The notes beneath the pieces were generated by a model, which saw nothing but the letters and a program-made list of their open reading frames with translations, had not been told where the DNA came from and ran no database searches. Below are positions 7,520 to 11,705 of a DNA stretch of 11,705 bases, piece after piece; within the stretch, counting starts at the first letter, position 1, and each line of letters starts with the position of its first letter. Source of the stretch: Verrucomicrobiota bacterium (GTDB lineage Bacteria > Verrucomicrobiota > Verrucomicrobiia > Chthoniobacterales > UBA10450); the NCBI GenBank assembly GCA_003217965.1, contig QHNB01000073.1:1-11705 (forward strand), in the 5' to 3' direction. The position numbers were made by a program, and so were the translations under genes.

Positions 7520-8719
7520 CTAAAATCGCCGCGGACCGCCAAAAGGATTCCCCTGCTGGGGCGCGTTAGCTGTGGTCGGTCCGCTCAGTTGAGCCGTGAC
7601 GACGTGCTCACCTTCCTTCAGGCCGCCGATCACTTCGGTCATCACCCCATCGCTAATCCCGGTCTTGATCTGCACCGGCTGCGGTCTGTTCCCTTGCAGG
7701 ACATAAACGGTCCGACCAATGCGTCGGTCCCGTGCCGTCCCTTCCCTTGGGCGCGCAACACCCCCGCTTCCTGGAGCAGGCGCAGAAGTTTGAACCTGTG
7801 GCGCGGCGGCGTCCGGCGGCCGATAGCGCAATGCCGCATTGGAAATCTTCAGGACGTCGTCCTTGTGTGAGATCACGATCGACACATTCGCCGTCATGCC
7901 CGGTTTTAATTTCAATTCCGGATTGCTGACCCCAATCACGGTGTCGTAGGTGACCACATTTTGCACCGTGATCGGGGCGTTACGCACTTGAACGACCTGA
8001 CCATGAAAAGTCTGATTGGGAAAGGCGTCCACCGTAAAGTCCACCTGCTGATTGATGGCGACGACACCAACATCTGCCTCGGCAACGTTGGCGTCGATTT
8101 GCATTTTGGTGAGATCGTTCGCGATCGTGAAAATGACTGGCGCTTGCAAGCTGGCGGCCACCGTTTGGCCGACATCGACACTGCGGGAGATGATGGTGCC
8201 ATCAATCGGCGACACGATGGTACAATGGTCCAGATCGGCTTTGGCCTTGTCGAGCGCACCTTGCTTGATTTTCACATTCGCTTCGGCCTGGTGCAGATTT
8301 GCCAGCGCCTGATCGAGGTCGGACTGAGGAGAGTTTTGTTTCGCGACCAATGACTGAGTTCGTGCGGCATTAATTCGCGCAAGTTCCAGGGCCGCCTGCG
8401 CGCTGGCCAAATCACCTTCGGCTTGGGTGACCGTCGCCTGAAAGAGGACTGGGTCGATTTGTGCGACCGTCTGACCGGCTTTTACCGGAGAATTAAAGTC
8501 AGCGAAAAGTTTCTGAATGTTTCCTGAAACCTGGCTGCCCACCTGGACATTTATCACTGGGTTGAGCGTTCCGGTCGCTGTGACTGCCTGCGTGATCGGA
8601 CCGCGGGTGACGGTCGCGGTCTGAAAAGAGGCATCACTCGATTTACTGCAGCGCGCCAAGACGAACAGGACGAGGACGAGCGTAATCGCCGCCGCAATAA
8701 CAACATTGCGGCGGTTCAT
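7520..8719 (-). CDS. MacA-like periplasmic adaptor (membrane fusion protein)
   Basis: This 399-residue adaptor is anchored by one N-terminal transmembrane helix (about 6-23) and lies mostly in the periplasm. The order is typical of MacA/AcrA-like adaptors. The lipoyl half-motifs are VGSQVSGNIQKLFADFNSPVK (60-80) and VSPIDGTIISRSVDVGQTV (169-187). Between them, about 93-165, is an alanine/glutamine-rich coiled-coil hairpin (SAQAALELARINAART, LHQAEANVKIKQGALDKAKADL). A beta-barrel (about 205-285) and a membrane-proximal domain (about 335-377) follow. A proline/alanine/arginine-rich linker at 301-333 and a Gly/Pro-rich tail ending in GGPRRF are unusual extras. The hairpin should contact a TolC-like outer-membrane channel, which is not in the window. 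This is the first gene of the minus-strand operon and is divergent from the ABC-2 permease. Confidence 0.92.
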   Translation of the reverse strand: MNRRNVVIAAAITLVLVLFVLARCSKSSDASFQTATVTRGPITQAVTATGTLNPVINVQVGSQVSGNIQKLFADFNSPVKAGQTVAQIDPVLFQATVTQAEGDLASAQAALELARINAARTQSLVAKQNSPQSDLDQALANLHQAEANVKIKQGALDKAKADLDHCTIVSPIDGTIISRSVDVGQTVAASLQAPVIFTIANDLTKMQIDANVAEADVGVVAINQQVDFTVDAFPNQTFHGQVVQVRNAPITVQNVVTYDTVIGVSNPELKLKPGMTANVSIVISHKDDVLKISNAALRYRPPDAAAPQVQTSAPAPGSGGVARPREGTARDRRIGRTVYVLQGNRPQPVQIKTGISDGVMTEVIGGLKEGEHVVTAQLSGPTTANAPQQGNPFGGPRRF

Positions 8720-8758
8720 AGTTTCGTTTCAGCCGAGCCGGCCATAAATATATGACAA
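8720..8758. promoter_or_regulatory. Divergent intergenic region between the adaptor and ABC-2 permease genes
   Basis: Only 39 bp separate two divergent starts (ATG at 8719 on minus, GTG at 8759 on plus). The region contains a GCCG-AGC-CGGC mini-palindrome (8732-8742) next to an AT-rich patch ATAAATATAT (8744-8753). No well-spaced -35/-10 pair is visible on either strand. Any promoter for either operon must therefore extend into the opposite coding sequence or be of a non-sigma70 type. Confidence 0.3.
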
Positions 8759-9562
8759 GTGAAAGCGGTTCGCCGTTACATCGAAATCTACTCAATCATG
8801 CTCCGCAATTCGCTCATCCGCGAGATGAGCTTCAAAGCGAACTTCCTCCTCTGGATGCTGGTCGAAGTCCTCTGGTTTGTCGGACAGATTGTTTTTTTCG
8901 GCATCATTTTCGGATCGGTTAATCGCATCGGCGACTGGTCAAAATGGGAGGTTGTCCTGCTCGTCGGCACACATCAGATGATCGCGCAGCTTTTCCAGGC
9001 GTTCTTTTTCATGAACATCTCGAATATTCCCGAGCTGGTCCGCACCGGAAAACTCGACTCTTTGCTAGTCCTGCCGATCGACAGCCAGTTTGCCGCGTCG
9101 ACGAAACAATTTGGCCTCGATAGTGTAGTAAATGCGGCGCTGGGCGGCCTGGTCGTGGTGGTCTCCCTTTCCCGGCTTGGCATCGCGCCTGATCCGCTCC
9201 ACGTCATGCTTTATTTGGTGGCCATCGGATTTGGCATCGCCATTCATTATTCGATCATGCTCAGCCTCGCTGCCTTCAGCTTTTGGATCGTACGCGCGCA
9301 GGGCCTCGTCTATGGCTACTTCAATTTCCTCAATATTGCCCGCTATCCAGACGTTATTTATCCGCGCCTGTTTCGTTTCGTCTTTGGCTGGATCGTGCCG
9401 GTGGTAATCGTCGCAAATATTCCGGCTCGGGTGCTGATCAAATCGCTCGGGCAGCCTGCCTGGCTGATGTTTCATTTGATCGTCGCTGCGACCATCGCAT
9501 TCTGGTCTTCGCGTATTTTCTGGCGCTTTGCTCTGCGGCATTATTCCAGCGCAAGCTCCTAA
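8759..9562 (+). CDS. ABC-2 family permease, COG3694-like (ABC2_membrane_6 type)
   Basis: This 267-residue inner-membrane protein has about six hydrophobic helices and a cytoplasmic N-terminus, YIEIYSIMLRNSLIREMSFK (7-26), typical of the COG3694 permeases. The segment NISNIPELVRTGKLDSLLVLP (86-106) corresponds to DIREGQINSFLTKPLNYLGY of the permease at 3114-3920. The two proteins are thus different members of one family and probable heterodimer partners. The substrate is unknown. The start is GTG at 8759; the ATG at 8752 is in another frame, and the next in-frame ATG (8798) would cut into the family-conserved N-terminus. The stop is followed by a 105-bp gap before the DksA-like gene. The ATPase expected to work with it is missing from the window. 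Confidence 0.87.
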   Translation: MKAVRRYIEIYSIMLRNSLIREMSFKANFLLWMLVEVLWFVGQIVFFGIIFGSVNRIGDWSKWEVVLLVGTHQMIAQLFQAFFFMNISNIPELVRTGKLDSLLVLPIDSQFAASTKQFGLDSVVNAALGGLVVVVSLSRLGIAPDPLHVMLYLVAIGFGIAIHYSIMLSLAAFSFWIVRAQGLVYGYFNFLNIARYPDVIYPRLFRFVFGWIVPVVIVANIPARVLIKSLGQPAWLMFHLIVAATIAFWSSRIFWRFALRHYSSASS

Positions 9563-9595
9563 AAAGCCGCTCTTCCGCAGTGACGAAATCTCTCC

Positions 9596-9625
9596 TTGCG
9601 CCTCTGGGGAATTGTTCTTAATTAT
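9596..9625 (+). promoter_or_regulatory. Weak sigma70-like promoter candidate for the DksA-like/rpmG/rpsR cluster
   Basis: TTGCGC (9596-9601) and AATTAT (9620-9625) are separated by 18 bp and each matches the -35/-10 consensus only partly. They lie in the 105-bp gap after the ABC-2 permease, upstream of the DksA-like gene. The AT-rich stretch TTCTTAATTAT is the only promoter-like patch in the gap. No Zur-like palindrome was recognised. Confidence 0.22.
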
Positions 9626-9633
9626 GCGCTCCG

Positions 9634-9658
9634 CTCGCGCCGGACCCCTTGGCGCGAG
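9634..9658 (+). promoter_or_regulatory. Perfect GC-rich hairpin directly before the DksA-like start codon
   Basis: CTCGCGCC (9634-9641) and GGCGCGAG (9651-9658) form a perfect 8-bp stem with a 9-nt loop. The stem ends 9 bases before the ATG at 9668 and takes in the only purine-rich stretch (GCGAGA) that could act as a ribosome-binding site. It may restrain translation of the DksA-like gene. Since ATTGCTTTT follows, it may instead be a weak terminator for the upstream permease gene. The structure is visible; the function is inferred. Confidence 0.5.
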
Positions 9659-9667
9659 ATTGCTTTT

Positions 9668-10348
9668 ATGCCCAGATCCAACAAAAAAGTTGCGCCGCGC
9701 AAGGCCACGAAAAAGCTGAGCGCGCCAAAATCTTCCAAGCCTGCGAAGAAGGCCGGGCCTGCCGCGAAAAAAGCGCAGGCGAAGCCTGCTCCGAAAAGGC
9801 GGCGCGAGAAGGCGACTCCGCACCGCGGGGGAAAAACTCAGCCAACAGTTTTGGGAATGAACAACAAGGAACGCCGACTCGATCCCTTTACGCGGGCGCA
9901 AAAGGAGAAACTGCTGCAACTTCGCGATGCCATGGTCGATTCCATGGCTGGTGTTGCCCAGGATACGCTCCGTTCGCGGGCAGAAGGCAGCGAGGCTTCC
10001 GCCTTTGGCATGCATCAGGCCGATGCCGGATCGGATGCTTACGATCGTGATTTTGCGCTTAGCTTGCTCTCCCAGGAGCAGGACGCACTGTATGAAATCG
10101 ATCAGGCCCTCAAGCGCATCGAGCTCGGCACTTATGGCATTTGTGAGATGTCGGGCAAACCGATTCCGCATGCTCGGCTTGAGGCAATTCCGTTTGCACG
10201 ATTTACAGTGGAATGCCAATCCCAACTGGAGAAGCAAAGCAAGCAGTCGCGCGTCCGACAATCGGTTACATCGCTCTTTGGTTTAACTGAAGAAGAAGCA
10301 CCTGAGACTGAGGAAGAAGAACCCGCTCCCGTCGCCGAGAAGGAATAA
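9668..10348 (+). CDS. DksA/TraR-family RNA polymerase-binding regulator with basic N-terminal tail
   Basis: DksA-like proteins insert a coiled coil into the RNA polymerase secondary channel and, often with ppGpp, retune transcription such as that of ribosomal genes. This 226-residue protein has three parts. Residues 1-57 are a Lys/Ala/Pro-rich, histone H1-like tail. Residues 73-157 are the coiled-coil hairpin (LDPFTRAQKEKLLQLRDAM out, SLLSQEQDALYEIDQALKRIE back), with tip acids in HQADAGSDAYDRD. Residues 155-190 are the finger region YGICEMSGKPIP..RLEAIPFARFTVECQ. A Glu-rich acidic tail spans 207-226. The usual C4 finger is reduced to C159 and C183, with S162 and T180 in the other two positions, so normal zinc binding is unlikely. 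ATG 9668 is chosen over the in-frame TTG at 9596, whose extra residues are not DksA-like. rpmG follows after 2 bp. Confidence 0.87.
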   Translation: MPRSNKKVAPRKATKKLSAPKSSKPAKKAGPAAKKAQAKPAPKRRREKATPHRGGKTQPTVLGMNNKERRLDPFTRAQKEKLLQLRDAMVDSMAGVAQDTLRSRAEGSEASAFGMHQADAGSDAYDRDFALSLLSQEQDALYEIDQALKRIELGTYGICEMSGKPIPHARLEAIPFARFTVECQSQLEKQSKQSRVRQSVTSLFGLTEEEAPETEEEEPAPVAEKE

Positions 10349-10350
10349 CA

Positions 10351-10524
10351 ATGGCGCAGGAGATCATTACCCTCGAATGCACGGAGGCCAAGGCGCTTGG
10401 CAAGCCGGTGTCACGCTATATGACTACGCGCAACAAGAAGAGCCCGCGCACGCCTAATCGACTGGAGAAGAAAAAATACAATCCCTTCTTGAAACGGCAC
10501 ACTCTCCACCGCGAGACACGCTAA
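10351..10524 (+). CDS. rpmG: Large ribosomal subunit protein bL33 (cysteine-poor form)
   Basis: This short gene of 57 codons starts at ATG 10351, 2 bp after the DksA-like stop, behind a good ribosome-binding site (AGGAA at 10341-10345). The product reads MAQEIITLECTEAKALGKPV, followed by SRYMTTRNKKSPRTPNRLEK and KKYNPFLKRHTLHRETR. The TTRNKK, RLEKKKYNPF and KRHTLHRETR blocks identify L33, which sits near the E site of the 50S subunit. Zinc-binding L33 has CxxC twice. Here the first pair is C10/A13 and the second is N44/L47, so only one of four ligands remains and this is a C-minus-type L33. Compared with the CTECKNRNY pattern it also has about four extra residues (ALGKPVS) before the RYMTTRNKK strand. 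Confidence 0.93.
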   Translation: MAQEIITLECTEAKALGKPVSRYMTTRNKKSPRTPNRLEKKKYNPFLKRHTLHRETR

Positions 10525-10528
10525 TCTG

Positions 10529-10768
10529 ATGCAACCGAAAACCGCAAAACGGCGCTCCGCCTTTCGCCGGGCCAATCGCACGATGCCACGCCGCCGAATC
10601 GATATTGCGGCGGAAGCGATCGATTACAAGAATCCCGATCTATTGAAAAAGTTCGTGACCGAGAGCGGAAAGATTCTGCCGCGGCGCGTCACCGGCATGC
10701 CGGCGCATATGCACCGCAAGATTACGCGCGAGATTAAACGCAGCCGTTCGGTGCTGCTGATGAAGTAG
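10529..10768 (+). CDS. rpsR: Small ribosomal subunit protein bS18 (cysteine-free)
   Basis: This 79-residue basic protein has the S18 core IDYKNPDLLKKFVTESGKIL followed by PRRVTGMPAHMHRKITREIK and RSRSVLLM. It binds 16S rRNA on the 30S platform, next to S6. The N-terminal 24 residues are very basic (KRRSAFRRANRTMPRRR). ATG 10529 lies 4 bp after the rpmG stop; an ATG at 10583 (M19) is a less likely start because it removes most of the basic tail. No cysteine is present, whereas zinc-type S18 carries CxxC in the segment here read as IDIAAEA. S18 is usually encoded with rpsF, ssb and rplI. Here it sits with rpmG and the DksA-like gene, and none of those partners is in view. The 3' end overlaps the convergent aminotransferase by 35 bp. 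Confidence 0.94.
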   Translation: MQPKTAKRRSAFRRANRTMPRRRIDIAAEAIDYKNPDLLKKFVTESGKILPRRVTGMPAHMHRKITREIKRSRSVLLMK

Positions 10769-11705
10769 GCCACGCGCTGACGGCGCGATTCAGCAATTCC
10801 GCCACTCGCTCGATTTCGGTGACCGTGTTGTAAAAGTGCGGGCTCACTCGCAACCAACTTGACCCGGCGCGGTCAAACCTGAGTGAAACGACGACGTCGT
10901 TTTGGCCCAAGAGTTCGAAGAGTTTCCCGGTCACCACTTTTGGATGACGGAAGGTCAAAATTCCCGAGCGATTGTCTCCGGCCCTCGGGCTAAGGAACTC
11001 AAAACCCATCGGGGCGATATGTTCATTCAGTGCCCGTGTGAGAGAAAGAATCTTTGTCGAAATTTGAGGCAAACTCGTTTCCAACAGGAGTTCAACAGCG
11101 GCCCGCAAGCCGGCAATGGCGGAATGGTTGTAAGCGCCGGGCTCGAATTTCTGCCCGTCCGCGGCATAAGTGATTTCGCGTTGGGCGATGAAATTGGGCG
11201 ATTGCACATTCCAGCCGCCAATGATGGGTGGATCTAACAAGTCGCGCCGGCTTTTCTTAACGAACAAAATTCCAGCACCGGACGGACCGAGCATCCACTT
11301 CTGCGCGCCCGCGGCGAGAAAATCGACGTGATCGAGCGCCACGGGAAAGGCGCCGAGCGTTTGAATGGCGTCGACACAAAACAGGGCTCCGCGCTCCCTG
11401 CACAGTGCGCCGATGCCTTGAACATCAATTCGATAGCCGCTGCAGAAGTTCGCCGTTGCCAGGGCCACCAGCTTCGTTCGATTTGTCAACGCTCGGCTAA
11501 CCAGTTCTGGAGTAATTTCGCCGAGATGCGCTGGTTCCAGCAGGACAATTTTCACCCCTTGCCGCTTGAGGGCGAGCCATGGATAAACGTTCGCCGGATA
11601 CTCTTCCAAGTAACAGACAATTTCGTCACCGGCTCTCCATTCCAGGCCCTTCGCAATTATCCCCAAGCCACTCGAAGTCGGACCGGTAAGGGAGATTTCC
11701 TCCCG
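10734..11705 (-). CDS. Class V aminotransferase-fold PLP enzyme, C-terminal part (5' end outside window)
   Basis: This is a cytoplasmic fold-type I PLP enzyme of the cysteine desulfurase / isopenicillin N epimerase-like class. The frame is open to the right edge: the first visible residues are REEISLTGPTSSG, so the TTG at 11666 is internal and the true start lies outside. DAIQTLGAFPV supplies the Asp that contacts the PLP ring nitrogen and the neighbouring Gln. DFLAAGAQKWMLGPSGAGIL contains the Schiff-base lysine, encoded at 11298-11300. ANFCSGYRID and FEPGAYNHSAIAGL are also class V features. No obvious persulfide-forming Cys loop of IscS type is seen near the C-terminus, so desulfurase activity is not supported, and the substrate is unknown. 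The last codons run through the end of rpsR on the other strand. Confidence 0.9.
   Translation of the reverse strand, partial: REEISLTGPTSSGLGIIAKGLEWRAGDEIVCYLEEYPANVYPWLALKRQGVKIVLLEPAHLGEITPELVSRALTNRTKLVALATANFCSGYRIDVQGIGALCRERGALFCVDAIQTLGAFPVALDHVDFLAAGAQKWMLGPSGAGILFVKKSRRDLLDPPIIGGWNVQSPNFIAQREITYAADGQKFEPGAYNHSAIAGLRAAVELLLETSLPQISTKILSLTRALNEHIAPMGFEFLSPRAGDNRSGILTFRHPKVVTGKLFELLGQNDVVVSLRFDRAGSSWLRVSPHFYNTVTEIERVAELLNRAVSAWPTSSAAPNGCV
10773..10787 (+). terminator. Weak hairpin after the rpsR stop
   Basis: CGCGC (10773-10777) and GCGCG (10783-10787) make a perfect 5-bp GC stem with a 5-nt loop, starting 4 bases after the rpsR stop. The following bases (ATTCAGCAATT) are not a T-run, and the segment also codes for the aminotransferase C-terminus on the other strand. 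It is at most a weak terminator candidate for the rpmG-rpsR transcript. Confidence 0.25.

Noticed and set aside
9596..9667. TTG at 9596 as an extended start for the DksA-like gene
   Set aside because: The extra 24 residues have no DksA or basic-tail character and would be translated through the 9634-9658 hairpin. ATG 9668 fits better.
9563..9667. A Zur operator upstream of the cysteine-poor gene cluster
   Set aside because: I looked for a long AT-rich palindrome of the Zur type and found none. The only strong palindrome is the GC-rich hairpin at 9634-9658.
9624..9719. A 31-codon upstream frame (ATG 9624) overlapping the DksA-like start, as a leader peptide
   Set aside because: No ribosome-binding site is evident and the peptide has no regulatory codon run. 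It could only be supported by ribosome profiling.
9065..10261. A 398-codon open frame on the minus strand, opposite the ABC-2 permease and DksA-like genes
   Set aside because: It lies antisense to two well-supported genes, spans the gap between them, shows no recognisable domain, and is low-complexity and basic where it mirrors the lysine-rich tail. It is a by-product of codon bias.
11664..11666. TTG at 11666 as the start of the class V aminotransferase
   Set aside because: The upstream codons continue the family sequence (REEISLTGPTSSG) to the edge, so the gene is cut by the window.

Overview
The window looks like a chromosomal stretch from a Gram-negative bacterium of roughly 55% GC, most plausibly Verrucomicrobiota (Chthoniobacterales-like). 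That placement is an inference. It rests on the mfd-surA-pdxA linkage, a DksA-like protein with a lysine-rich N-terminal tail and a cysteine-poor finger, and the style of the L33 and S18 proteins. The outer-membrane chaperone SurA and a MacA-type adaptor indicate a two-membrane envelope. Nearly all of the sequence is coding. No tRNA, rRNA, CRISPR array or transposase was seen.

Left arm, plus strand (1-3920): the 3' end of mfd, surA, pdxA and an ABC-2-type permease are tightly packed. mfd/surA and pdxA/permease overlap by 4 bp (ATGA). The only real gap (2117-2250) lies between surA and pdxA and holds a hairpin and a REP-like inverted repeat.

Centre, minus strand (8719 down to 3917): a five-gene directon reads adaptor (MacA-like), ABC ATPase, FtsX/MacB-type permease, single-domain rhodanese and MFS transporter, with gaps of only 1-39 bp. 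The first three genes form a complete MacAB-like exporter core, with MacB split into two polypeptides. No TolC-like outer-membrane partner is present.

Right arm, plus strand (8759-10768): a second ABC-2 permease of the same family as the left-arm one is followed by a DksA/TraR-like regulator, rpmG (L33, only 57 codons) and rpsR (S18). A class V aminotransferase on the minus strand runs off the right edge and overlaps the end of rpsR.

Two patterns deserve attention. First, the two ABC-2 permeases, which normally act as a heterodimer with a dedicated ATPase, flank the inverted five-gene block, and their ATPase is not in the window. Second, the DksA-like protein, L33 and S18 in the right-arm cluster have all lost most or all of their zinc-binding cysteines. 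I did not find a clearly novel system. The strongest leads are these two arrangements and a perfect hairpin immediately before the DksA-like start codon.
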